Assembly: GCF_017826695.1 (NCBI RefSeq) | Contig: NZ_JAFFZW010000006.1 | Coordinates: 186,001 to 250,000 of the forward strand | Length of the DNA stretch: 64,000 nt | Direction: 5' to 3' | Source: Pseudomonas alliivorans | GTDB lineage: Bacteria > Pseudomonadota > Gammaproteobacteria > Pseudomonadales > Pseudomonadaceae | In this document: one piece after another, positions 8,232 to 16,484 of the stretch | Layout of the letters: the number at the start of each line of letters is the position of its first letter | How positions within the stretch are numbered: position 1 is the stretch's first letter | Made by a program: the position numbers and the translations under genes | Notes under the pieces: generated by a model | What the model was told of the DNA's origin: nothing | Seen by the model: the letters and a program-made list of their open reading frames with translations, nothing else | The model's database searches: none

Positions 8232-8948
8232 ATGTTCACTCTCCGTCCTGCCGCCACGCTCTTTGCTCTGGCCGCCGTTACCCTCTCCAGCCTTCCTGCA
8301 ATGGCCGAAGAAGCCCGCTACAACCAGATTTCCCTGCGCGCCGAGGTCAATCAGGAAGTCCAGCGAGACCTGATGATGGTGACGCTGTACACCGAAGCGC
8401 AGGACAGCGACCCCGCGAAACTGGCTGCGCAGGTGACCGAGACGCTGAACAAGGCGCTGGGCCAGGCGCGTCAGGCCAAGGACGTGAAGATTCGTCAGGG
8501 CAGCCGCAACAGCTATCCGATTTACGACGACAAGGGTCAGAAGATCACCGGCTGGCGTGAGCGCGCAGAAGTCCGGCTGGAAAGTGCCGATTTCGCCGTC
8601 CTCTCCAAGCTGACCGGCGAACTGCTCGGCGATCTGAAAATGGGCGGCATGGACTTCTCGATCTCGCCAGCCACACGCAAGGCCAGCGAAGACACTCTGC
8701 TCAAGGACGCAGTCACGGCGTTCAAGGCCCGTGCGCAACTGGTCACCGAAGCGCTGGGCGGCACCGGCTACAAGCTGGTCAACCTGAACCTCAACACCTC
8801 GGGTTACCCGCAGCCGTACCTGCGTGCGCCAGTGGCCATGATGATGAAGTCCTCGCGAGAAGACGCGGCGCCCACGCCAGACGTCGAAGCAGGCACAAGC
8901 CAGGTGAGCGTGGCGGCGGATGGTGTCATTGAGGTGGCGGTTCCATAG
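8232..8948 (+). CDS. Periplasmic SIMPL (DUF541) domain protein
   Basis: The 238-residue product begins with a signal peptide (hydrophobic residues 8-22, cleavage likely after AMAEEA). The rest is one SIMPL/DUF541 domain, with the family pattern of an N-terminal beta-rich part, a middle helix-rich part (VTETLNKALGQARQ) and a C-terminal stretch rich in APVAMMMKS. AAGGAG lies 6 bases before the ATG. The biochemical role of SIMPL proteins is not settled; some have been tied to oxidative stress or outer-membrane integrity. In P. aeruginosa the same gene lies between roxS and the dppA cluster, as here. Confidence 0.85.
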   Translation: MFTLRPAATLFALAAVTLSSLPAMAEEARYNQISLRAEVNQEVQRDLMMVTLYTEAQDSDPAKLAAQVTETLNKALGQARQAKDVKIRQGSRNSYPIYDDKGQKITGWRERAEVRLESADFAVLSKLTGELLGDLKMGGMDFSISPATRKASEDTLLKDAVTAFKARAQLVTEALGGTGYKLVNLNLNTSGYPQPYLRAPVAMMMKSSREDAAPTPDVEAGTSQVSVAADGVIEVAVP

Positions 8949-9275
8949 GATCGCTGACCATGCCCTCGCTCCACGTTCGTCTTTAGACACGAGCCGGCCT
9001 CGACACGGATCATGCCCATCGCTCCGCGTGGGCATGCACCCCGTGACACTCAGCGTCACACATGCCACCGGCTGCGGATTCAATAAGCCGAGCGCATGCT
9101 CCCTGCTCACTTTCGCCCCCTCCTGTTCCCTGGATTCCTGCCTTCTTCGGCTATGTCCTACAACATCCGCCGCGCTGGCCGATTCCGCCAAGTCTCCCCA
9201 TCCATAAACTTGAACGCACTCCCCAACGGGCATTGCCGCCTACTCGAGCCCCTGCCCCACTTTCAGGAATCACGG
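8949..9275. other. Non-coding gap with palindromic repeat
   Basis: These 327 bases carry no convincing gene. They hold a hairpin repeat at 9011-9036 followed by GTGACACTCAGCGTCAC, a second small inverted repeat. The open frame that continues upstream from the Het-C gene lacks a ribosome-binding site. Confidence 0.6.
9011..9036. repeat. Palindromic intergenic repeat, copy A
   Basis: CATGCCCA and TGGGCATG form an 8-bp stem around TCGCTCCGCG. The form matches the hairpins at 23537-23562 and 37365-37390 (pattern C-N-T-N-N-CCA, GC-rich turn, TGG/GTGG, then the inverse). It may also end transcription of the SIMPL gene. Confidence 0.55.
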
Positions 9276-10823
9276 ATGAATCCTTCGAACCCCACACGCC
9301 AAAACCCCGCCCATCCTCTACATGACCACGTTGCCGAGCCGCTTCCGGTGCCGCTTCGGTTCGAAGCCGGTGAAGGTGACGAACACCGGCACACCCATGG
9401 CTCGATCGAGGCCGTTCTGGAAACAGCCGGTTTCAGACAGGACGAAATACGCGCCATCTATTACGGCAACTGGCTGCGCGACTATTCGCAACTGGTCGAC
9501 CCCAAGCTCGTCCGCGCACCCGATATGCCCAAACGTTTCCCTGACGTGCTGTCCCGCGAAGCCATCACGCAAATCGTTGACGTCCTCGCCGTACGGGCCT
9601 TCACGGATCTGATGAAAATCGACCGCTCACGCTTCATCGTGACACCGCAGCGACTGGGTGTTTATCGCGCCAGCGAACACATCGATAACCCAAGGGCAGT
9701 CAACCCGAAACCTGACGACCCCAAGGCACGCGATGCAGACTTCGATGACTGGACGCTACCCGATGATCCGGTGCTGCAGGTTGACCCCGAGACCTCCATG
9801 AAACGCTACATACAGCGCTCGGTGGACCTGATGACAGCAGACCTGGATATCACCGTACAGGCTGGCCCTTCCTCTACCGACGGGCTCAGGGCAATGGGCG
9901 CAGCACTGCATATACTTGAAGACTTCTTTGCCCATTCCAACTTCGTCGAACTGAGCCTGATCAAGCTGGGCCATACCGATGTGCTGCCGTGGACTTCCGA
10001 AACCGAGTGCAGGCATCGCCTGCCATTGGTCACGGGAAGTTTCGGCGGCAGCGACATCATTGCCAGCCTGGCAGCACCGCTGGGCAAAATCCTGTTTCAG
10101 AACGACGAAAAACCCTTCGAAGCCATACAGCCCGGCGCGCGCTATGAGCGGGACCAGATCCTGCTTATCCTGCTCGGCGAGCACCTGGATGAACGACTGC
10201 TGCAGGGTTATCAGGACTTTCTCACCGCCCGCGACGGCTGGGCACAGCTGCCTTTCTCCGAGCAGGTCGAACGCTTCTACGCATTCATCGCCACCCCTGG
10301 CAGGCTTCTCGGTAACGCCATCGGCAGCGTCATCCAGAGCCTGATGACTTTTCTGGGCAACAGCATCGACGATGTCCAGACCGGGCTTGGCGATGACCCC
10401 AATACCAACGGCTCGACAGATCCTTCGCACTCGCAGTTGGCCAAAGACCACGCTGAACACCCGCTGCATGATCTGGCTGCGCTGATGGCGAAGAAGGCGG
10501 TACTCGAGGTTGGTCGCGCAGTACTGGGTCAATGGCATGGCACGCCAGACACCGACCATCCCTCGCACGTAGCCGCACGGTTCTTCAGTCATGCCATGGA
10601 CACGGACTGGCAGGACACCGTGGTTCGCGAGTGGGCCGAGGCCAATCCTGAGCAGGTCAAACGCGCAGCCCTCAAGAGCGAACTGGATCAGTTCCACCTG
10701 CGCATTCAAGGCGATGCGACCGAAGCGTTGCAGAAATTCAAGCAAGGCAGCGGCAACTTTCTGGACACGTTCTTCGAAAGCACCTCGCTGCCTGATCTGT
10801 GGAACAGAATTACCGGCAAGTAA
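9276..10823 (+). CDS. Het-C-family protein, putative metal-dependent hydrolase
   Basis: This 515-residue protein resembles the Het-C family, named after a fungal incompatibility protein and found sporadically in bacteria. Landmarks are THGSIE at 40-45, YYGNWLRDYSQ at 62-72 and LHILEDFFAHSNFVE at 211-225. The last carries H212-x3-D216-x3-H220. Together with H41 and D69 these recall the metal ligands of the zinc phospholipase C/S1-P1 nuclease fold. This is my inference. There is no signal peptide. AGGA precedes the ATG at 9276; longer readings upstream have no ribosome site. It lies between genes that I recall as adjacent in P. aeruginosa, so it is probably a later insertion. Activity, partner and target are unknown. 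A toxin or secreted effector role is possible but unsupported here. Confidence 0.7.
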   Translation: MNPSNPTRQNPAHPLHDHVAEPLPVPLRFEAGEGDEHRHTHGSIEAVLETAGFRQDEIRAIYYGNWLRDYSQLVDPKLVRAPDMPKRFPDVLSREAITQIVDVLAVRAFTDLMKIDRSRFIVTPQRLGVYRASEHIDNPRAVNPKPDDPKARDADFDDWTLPDDPVLQVDPETSMKRYIQRSVDLMTADLDITVQAGPSSTDGLRAMGAALHILEDFFAHSNFVELSLIKLGHTDVLPWTSETECRHRLPLVTGSFGGSDIIASLAAPLGKILFQNDEKPFEAIQPGARYERDQILLILLGEHLDERLLQGYQDFLTARDGWAQLPFSEQVERFYAFIATPGRLLGNAIGSVIQSLMTFLGNSIDDVQTGLGDDPNTNGSTDPSHSQLAKDHAEHPLHDLAALMAKKAVLEVGRAVLGQWHGTPDTDHPSHVAARFFSHAMDTDWQDTVVREWAEANPEQVKRAALKSELDQFHLRIQGDATEALQKFKQGSGNFLDTFFESTSLPDLWNRITGK

Positions 10824-10842
10824 GATTTGTCCGACTCGAACC

Positions 10843-10916
10843 AAGTGCGGCACTATCGTGTTACATCTTTTGTCGACATTGCACGTGTCAACACTCAGCA
10901 CGGTACTGCCGCACTT
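10843..10916 (+). promoter_or_regulatory. Long inverted repeat in the dppA1 leader
   Basis: The arms 10843-10860 and 10899-10916 pair over 18 positions with one mismatch and one G-U pair, enclosing 38 bases. The second arm ends four bases before the AGGG of the dppA1 ribosome-binding site. No T-run follows, so it is not a simple terminator. It could be an RNA element controlling translation, or an operator. Confidence 0.5.
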
Positions 10917-10928
10917 CGCGAGGGCTCC

Positions 10929-12530
10929 ATGGGACAAACCATTTTCAAACCGCTGATCCTGACCAGCGCGCTGCTGGCCTGCGCACCTTTTGCTCAGGCG
11001 GCCACAACCCTGGTGTATTGCTCCGAGGCGAGCCCGGCAGGCTTTGACCCCAGCCAGTACACCAGCGGCACTGACTTCGATGCTTCGGCTGAAACCGTTT
11101 TCAACCGCCTGACGCAATTCAAGCGCGGCGCAACGGAAGTGGAGCCAGGGTTGGCAACACGCTGGGACGTGTCGCCCGATGGCCTGATCTATACCTTCCA
11201 CCTGCGCGAGGGTGTGAAATTCCACACCACTGATTACTTCAAACCGACCCGCACCTTCAATGCCGATGACGTGCTGTTCACCTTCAATCGCCTGCTGGAC
11301 CCGAACCACCCGTTCCGCAAGGCATACCCTTCCGAATCGCCCTACTTCACCGACATGGGCCTGAACACCACCATCAAGCAGGTTGAGAAGGTCGACGCCA
11401 ATACCGTCAAATTCACGCTCAACAATATTGATGCAGCGTTCGTACAGAACCTGGCAATGAGCTTCGCCTCTATCCAGTCGGCCGAATACGCCGACCAGTT
11501 GTTGAAGGAAGGCAAGGCCCAGGACCTCAACCAGAAGCCTGTCGGCACTGGTCCGTTCGTGTTCAAGCGTTACCAGAAAGACTCGCAGATCCGTTACGCC
11601 GGTAACACCGAGTACTGGAAACCCGAAGACGTGAAAATCGACAACCTGATTTTCTCGATCAACAGCGATGCCGCCGTGCGCCTGCAGAAGCTCAAGGCCG
11701 GCGAATGTCAGGTCAGTGGCTACCCTCGCCCGCAGGACATCGAGGAAGTGCAGAAGGATCCGAAGCTCAAGGTATTGAGTCAGGCGGGCTTCAACCTCGG
11801 CTTTCTGGCGTACAACGTGACTCACCCGCCGCTCGATCAGCTCAAGGTTCGTCAGGCGCTGGACATGGCCATCGACAAGCAGGCCATCATCAAGGCTGTT
11901 TACCAGAGCGCAGGCCAACTGGCCCAGAACGCACTGCCACCGGGCCAATGGAGCTATGACCCGACAATCAAGGACACTCCCCGCGACCTGACGAAAGCAA
12001 AACAATTGCTCAAGGAAGCGGGCGTGGCACCGGGTACGAAAATCGACCTGTGGGCCATGACGGTTCAGCGCGCCTCAAACCCCAACGCACGCATGTCGGC
12101 GCAGATGATCCAGTCCGACTGGGACAAGATCGGCATCAAGGCCAATATCGTCAGCTACGAATGGGGCGAGTACATCAAGCGCGCCAAGGCCGGCGAACAT
12201 GACACGATGATCTACGGCTGGACCGGCGACAACGGTGACCCGGACAACTGGCTCGGCGTGCTGTACAGCTGTGCCGCCGTCAAGGGCAGCAACTACGCCA
12301 AGTGGTGCGACCCGGCTTACGACAAGCTGGTCCAGCAGGCAAAGCTGACAACCAATCGCGATGAGCGCATCAAGCTCTATCAACAGGCCCAGCACATTCT
12401 CAAGCAACAGGTGCCGATCACGCCGATTGCCAACTCCAAAGTTTTCCAGCCGATGCGCAAGGAAGTGCAGGACTTCAAGATCAGTCCATTCGGGCTCACA
12501 CCTTTCTATGGGGTCAGTCTGAGCAAGTGA
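10929..12530 (+). CDS. dppA: Dipeptide ABC transporter substrate-binding protein DppA1
   Basis: The 533-residue precursor starts at the ATG at 10929 after GAGGGC, with a signal peptide ending in PFAQA. The mature protein begins TTLVYCSEASPAGFDP and is an SBP family 5 protein, which binds peptides in the periplasm and passes them to DppBC. Family marks include YTFHLREGVKFHTT, NADDVLFTFNR and YGWTGDNGDPDNWLG. It is the first of four related binding proteins in this locus. P. aeruginosa has a similar set (PA4496, PA4497, PA4500, PA4502), each with its own peptide range. A terminator follows at 12573-12593, so it may be made separately from the others. Confidence 0.93.
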   Translation: MGQTIFKPLILTSALLACAPFAQAATTLVYCSEASPAGFDPSQYTSGTDFDASAETVFNRLTQFKRGATEVEPGLATRWDVSPDGLIYTFHLREGVKFHTTDYFKPTRTFNADDVLFTFNRLLDPNHPFRKAYPSESPYFTDMGLNTTIKQVEKVDANTVKFTLNNIDAAFVQNLAMSFASIQSAEYADQLLKEGKAQDLNQKPVGTGPFVFKRYQKDSQIRYAGNTEYWKPEDVKIDNLIFSINSDAAVRLQKLKAGECQVSGYPRPQDIEEVQKDPKLKVLSQAGFNLGFLAYNVTHPPLDQLKVRQALDMAIDKQAIIKAVYQSAGQLAQNALPPGQWSYDPTIKDTPRDLTKAKQLLKEAGVAPGTKIDLWAMTVQRASNPNARMSAQMIQSDWDKIGIKANIVSYEWGEYIKRAKAGEHDTMIYGWTGDNGDPDNWLGVLYSCAAVKGSNYAKWCDPAYDKLVQQAKLTTNRDERIKLYQQAQHILKQQVPITPIANSKVFQPMRKEVQDFKISPFGLTPFYGVSLSK

Positions 12531-12572
12531 GGTAACAGTCAGAGCCCTAACCGGGTGCATTAACCCCACCTG

Positions 12573-12593
12573 CACGCCCCTTTATGGGGCGTG
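12573..12593 (+). terminator. Terminator after dppA1
   Basis: CACGCCCC pairs with GGGGCGTG around TTTAT, followed by ATTTGTTT. The stem starts 43 bases past the dppA1 stop. Confidence 0.7.
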
Positions 12594-12770
12594 ATTTGTT
12601 TCGAAACGGGTCACGCAAACGATCAAATACCGAAAAAATTACACTTTCGCGACATTCCTGTACGATCGTGCCACTCTTTGTGGCTTCTTTGACGTCAGCA
12701 TCTTGCTTTGGGTATGGCCCCTGCATAAGTATCGGATGGATCGGCTCACGAGGTCGGTTCCTCTAATCAA

Positions 12771-12794
12771 AAAATGACAACAACTGAGGCCACC
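12771..12794 (+). promoter_or_regulatory. A-rich stretch at the dppA2 ribosome site, candidate Hfq/Crc target
   Basis: A run of six A residues followed by TGACAACAAC lies directly before the GAGG of dppA2. Pseudomonas Hfq-Crc represses translation by binding such A-rich ARN repeats at ribosome sites. The match is by eye only. Confidence 0.35.
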
Positions 12795-14417
12795 ATGCTC
12801 AAACACGCGGTCATTCCGTTTCTAGTCGGCGCCACCCTGCTCGCAAGTGCACCTTTCGCTCACGCAGCATCGAATCTGGTGTTTTGCTCCGAAGGCAGCC
12901 CCGCGGGCTTTGACCCGGCCCAGTACACCACCGGTACCGATTTCGACGCATCGGCAGAGACCATGTTCAACCGTCTGGCCCAGTTCGAGCGCGGCGGCAC
13001 TGCCGTTCAGCCGGGCCTGGCGACCAGTTGGGACATCTCCGACGACGTACTGACGTACACCTTCCATCTGCGCAAGGGCGTCAAGTTCCACACCACCCCG
13101 TATTTCAAGCCGACTCGCGAATTCAACGCCGATGACGTGCTGTTCACGTTCAACCGCATGATCAACCCGGACATGCCGTTCCGCAAGGCGGCACCGACGG
13201 AGTTCCCGTACTTCACCGACATGGGCATGGACAAGAACATCGCCAAGATCGAGAAGGTCGACGACTACACCGTCAAGTTCGTGCTGAACACGGTCGACGC
13301 CGCGTTCATTCAGAACCTGGCCATGAGCTTCGCCTCGATCCAGTCTGCCGAGTACGGCGACCAGCTGCTCAAGGAAGGCAAGGCAGCGGACATCAACCAG
13401 AAGCCGGTCGGCACGGGTCCGTTCGTGTTCAAGAGCTATCAGAAGGACTCCAACATCCGCTTCACCGGCAACAAGGATTACTGGAAGCCTGAAGACGTCA
13501 AGATCGACAACCTGATTTTCGCCATCACCACCGACCCGTCGGTGCGCATCCAGAAGCTCAAGAAAGGCGAATGCCAGATCACGGCCTATCCACGTCCGGC
13601 GGACCTGGAGCCGCTCAAGGCCGACAAGAATCTGAAAATGCCTGATCAGGCCGGCTTCAACCTGGGTTACATCGCCTACAACGTGATGGACAAGATCAAG
13701 GGTGAAGACCGCGAGAACCCGCTGTCCCAGCTCAAGGTGCGTCAGGCACTGGACATGGCCGTCAACAAGCAGCAGATCATCGACTCGGTCTACCAGGGCG
13801 CAGGCCAGCTGGCCGTCAATGCCATGCCGCCGACCCAGTGGTCCTATGACACCACGATCAAGGATGCCAAGTACGACCCCGAGAAAGCCAAGGCCCTGCT
13901 CAAGGAAGCCGGCATCAAGGAAGGTACCGAAATCACCCTGTGGGCCATGCCTGTCCAGCGTCCATACAACCCGAATGCCAAGCTGATGGCCGAGATGCTC
14001 CAGTCCGACTGGAAGAAGATCGGTATCAACGCACGTATCGTCAGCTACGAGTGGGGCGAGTACATCAAGCGCGCCAAGAATGGCGAGAACGGCGCCATGC
14101 TGATTGGCTGGAGCGGTGATAACGGTGACCCGGACAACTGGCTCGGCACCCTGTTCGGCTGTGATGCCCTGAACGGCAACAACTTCGCCAAATGGTGTGA
14201 CAAGCCTTACGACGCCATCATCAAGCAGGCCAAATCGACACCCGATCAGGCCAAGCGCACCGAACTGTACAAACAGGCACAACACCTTCTCAAGGACGCA
14301 GTGCCGATGACGCCTATCGCGCACTCGACGGTCTACCAACCCATGAGCACCAAAGTACAGGACTTCAAGATCAGCCCGTTCGGCTTGAACTCCTTCTATG
14401 GTGTAAGCGTGAAGTAA
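12795..14417 (+). CDS. dppA: Dipeptide ABC transporter substrate-binding protein DppA2
   Basis: This 540-residue precursor starts at 12795 (MLKHAV) after GAGG, with a signal peptide ending in PFAHA. Mature residues begin SNLVFCSEGSPAGFDP. It is an SBP family 5 protein similar to DppA1 along its length, with a short insertion near residue 300 (MDKIKGEDRENPLSQL) absent from the other three. The peptide-binding end segment IGWSGDNGDPDNWLG is conserved. Upstream lie 264 non-coding bases with a small GCCAC-TCTTT-GTGGC hairpin followed by TTCTTT at 12670-12690. A hairpin also follows the gene at 14425-14452. Its ligand cannot be read from the sequence. Confidence 0.93.
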   Translation: MLKHAVIPFLVGATLLASAPFAHAASNLVFCSEGSPAGFDPAQYTTGTDFDASAETMFNRLAQFERGGTAVQPGLATSWDISDDVLTYTFHLRKGVKFHTTPYFKPTREFNADDVLFTFNRMINPDMPFRKAAPTEFPYFTDMGMDKNIAKIEKVDDYTVKFVLNTVDAAFIQNLAMSFASIQSAEYGDQLLKEGKAADINQKPVGTGPFVFKSYQKDSNIRFTGNKDYWKPEDVKIDNLIFAITTDPSVRIQKLKKGECQITAYPRPADLEPLKADKNLKMPDQAGFNLGYIAYNVMDKIKGEDRENPLSQLKVRQALDMAVNKQQIIDSVYQGAGQLAVNAMPPTQWSYDTTIKDAKYDPEKAKALLKEAGIKEGTEITLWAMPVQRPYNPNAKLMAEMLQSDWKKIGINARIVSYEWGEYIKRAKNGENGAMLIGWSGDNGDPDNWLGTLFGCDALNGNNFAKWCDKPYDAIIKQAKSTPDQAKRTELYKQAQHLLKDAVPMTPIAHSTVYQPMSTKVQDFKISPFGLNSFYGVSVK

Positions 14418-14729
14418 CGCGATTCGACTGTGCTGTTCACGCAGCACAGTCGACGCTATTCCTGAATAAAGAAACCCGTCCGGCTAGTGGGCAAAGTGCA
14501 ACTAAAGGCACTAAGCCACCTATCTGGGGAATATTTCCTACACGTCTTGCAGCCTATAAGCCTATTTACCGGATGCCTTCAACGACATACCGTCAAAGGC
14601 AATGGCAAAGGCAGGAAGCCCGCCATCCGCTGGCCCGTTACCTGCAAGCACAGTGTGTTATTCAGTTATCGCCCAAGGGCCTGTTAGTTACCGAGCCTGA
14701 GTGCTCGTCCTTTAAGGATAGGGATCATC
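14418..14729. other. Non-coding leader between dppA2 and dppA3
   Basis: Apart from the hairpin at 14425-14452 I see no gene or clear motif in these 312 bases. The dppA3 promoter must lie here, but no strong -10/-35 pair stands out. Confidence 0.5.
14425..14452 (+). terminator. Hairpin after dppA2
   Basis: CGACTGTGCTG pairs perfectly with CAGCACAGTCG around TTCACG, 7 bases past the stop. No T-run follows, so termination would be weak, or the hairpin serves to stabilise the mRNA end. Confidence 0.5.
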
Positions 14730-16328
14730 ATGCGTAAAACTCTTGCGATGACGTCTTGCCTGAGTCTGAGTCTGCTTGCACTGACTCCGATGACCAGCAT
14801 GGCGAGCAATCTGGTGTTCTGTTCAGAAGCGAGTCCGGCGGGGTTCGACAGTGCCCAATACACGTCGGCCACCGATAACGACGCCTCCGAGCCCATCTAC
14901 AACCGCCTGACCGAATTCAAGCAAGGCGACACGACCGTGGTGCCGGGACTGGCAACCTCATGGGACGTCTCGCAGGATGGTCTGGTTTACACCTTCCATC
15001 TGCGCAAGGGCGTGAAGTTTCACAGCAACAAGACGTTCACACCCAGCCGCGACTTCAACGCCGATGACGTGCTGTTCACCTTCAACCGCATGCTCAAGCC
15101 CGACCATCCGTTTCGTGTGGCTTACCCCACCGAGTTCCCGTACTTCACCGGCATGGGGCTGAACAAGAAGATAAAGTCCGTCGAGAAGACCGATCCGCTG
15201 ACGGTGGTCTTTACCCTGAACACCGTTGATGCCGCATTCATCCAGAACATCGCGATGAACTTCGCAGGCATTCTGTCCGCTGAGTACGCAGAACAATTGA
15301 TGGCCAGCGGTAATGCACGGGACATCAACCAGCAACCCATCGGCACGGGGCCGTTCGTGTTCCAGCGCTATCAGAAGGACTCGCAGATCCGCTACCGCGG
15401 CAACAAGGAATACTGGGATCCGAGCCGGGTAAAGATCGACCAGCTGATTTTCGCGATCAACACCGATGCCTCGGTGCGCGTGCAGAAGCTGCGCAAGAAC
15501 GAGTGCCAGGTCACGCTGAACCCGCGTCCGGCCGACCTGGAAGCGCTCAGGTCCGACAAGACACTGAACGTGATGGAACGTCCGGGCTTCAACCTCGGCT
15601 ACATCTCCTACAACGTGCGCCACGAACCGCTGGGCAACCTGCAGGTACGTCAGGCACTGGACATGGCCGTCAACAAGAAAGCCATTATCAATGCGGTGTA
15701 TCAGGGCGCAGGCCAGTTGGCCGTCAACGCCATGCCGCCGACCCAGTGGTCCTATGACGACACCATCAAGGACGCCGCCTATGACCCGGAGAAAGCGAAG
15801 CAGATGCTGCGTGATGCCGGCATCAAGGAAGGCACCGAACTGACGCTTTGGGCCATGCCAGTGCAACGCCCGTACAACCCCAACGCAAAGCTGATGGCCG
15901 AAATGCTTCAGTCCGACTGGGCGAAGGTCGGTATCAAGGTAAGGATCGTCAGTTACGAATGGGGCGAGTACCTCAAGCGCACCAAGAACGGCGAGCACGA
16001 TATTTCGCTGATCGGCTGGACCGGAGACAACGGTGACCCTGACAACTGGCTCGGCACGCTGTACAGCTGTGCCGCCATTGGCGGGAACAACTACTCGATG
16101 TGGTGCGACGAGAAATACGACGCGCTCATCAAGGCCGCCATTGCCACGACAGATCGGGAACAACGCACCGACCTCTACAAGCAGGCACAGCGTTATCTGA
16201 AAGAGCAGGTACCGATCACACCCATTGCCCACTCGACGGTCAATCAACCGTTGCGCAAGGAAGTGGAAGGGTTCCACGTCAGCCCATTCGGTCGTAACAA
16301 CTTCTCGGGCGTCAGCGTCGCCGAGTAA
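14730..16328 (+). CDS. dppA: Dipeptide ABC transporter substrate-binding protein DppA3
   Basis: The 532-residue precursor starts with ATG after AAGGATAGGG and has a signal peptide ending in TSMA. The mature protein begins SNLVFCSEASPAGFDS. It is an SBP family 5 periplasmic binding protein, closest by eye to DppA2 (shared QGAGQLAVNAMPPTQWSYDD and WAMPVQRPYNPNAKLMAEML). The gene directly precedes the porin gene opdP, and in P. aeruginosa the equivalent pair (PA4500-PA4501) lies in the same order. This suggests that peptide entry across the outer membrane and periplasmic capture are made together. Confidence 0.93.
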   Translation: MRKTLAMTSCLSLSLLALTPMTSMASNLVFCSEASPAGFDSAQYTSATDNDASEPIYNRLTEFKQGDTTVVPGLATSWDVSQDGLVYTFHLRKGVKFHSNKTFTPSRDFNADDVLFTFNRMLKPDHPFRVAYPTEFPYFTGMGLNKKIKSVEKTDPLTVVFTLNTVDAAFIQNIAMNFAGILSAEYAEQLMASGNARDINQQPIGTGPFVFQRYQKDSQIRYRGNKEYWDPSRVKIDQLIFAINTDASVRVQKLRKNECQVTLNPRPADLEALRSDKTLNVMERPGFNLGYISYNVRHEPLGNLQVRQALDMAVNKKAIINAVYQGAGQLAVNAMPPTQWSYDDTIKDAAYDPEKAKQMLRDAGIKEGTELTLWAMPVQRPYNPNAKLMAEMLQSDWAKVGIKVRIVSYEWGEYLKRTKNGEHDISLIGWTGDNGDPDNWLGTLYSCAAIGGNNYSMWCDEKYDALIKAAIATTDREQRTDLYKQAQRYLKEQVPITPIAHSTVNQPLRKEVEGFHVSPFGRNNFSGVSVAE

Positions 16329-16346
16329 CCCGTAAAACAGCGATAA

Positions 16347-16374
16347 CGCTCACCGCCATGTCTGGCGGCGAGCG
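16347..16374 (+). terminator. Hairpin between dppA3 and opdP
   Basis: CGCTCACCGCCA pairs with TGGCGGCGAGCG around TGTC with one mismatch. There is no T-run; opdP follows 110 bases later, so it may only weaken read-through. Confidence 0.45.
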
Positions 16375-16484
16375 ATTCGTCTGTGCCCAGAACATATAAC
16401 AAGGCGGGGCCTTAAACCCTGCATCACCAAAGCCAGAACTCAAAAAACTGGCGTTTATAAAAGTTGTAAAGGGAGCTGTACATC

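Noticed and set aside
9276..10823. Toxin-immunity or type VI effector cassette around the Het-C gene
   Set aside because: No small partner gene, PAAR/VgrG/DUF4123 gene or secretion signal lies nearby; the neighbours are a SIMPL gene and peptide-transport genes.
9756..12005. A 749-codon open frame on the minus strand
   Set aside because: It runs antisense to the Het-C and dppA1 genes, has no ribosome site or family resemblance, and reads as GC-rich shadow coding.
12700..12740. Sigma-54 promoter upstream of dppA2
   Set aside because: A TGGC and a TGCA are present, but the GG-N10-GC spacing is wrong.
12822..14447. A 541-codon minus-strand frame
   Set aside because: It is exactly antisense to dppA2; similar frames lie opposite dppA3 and dppA4, as expected from their codon use.
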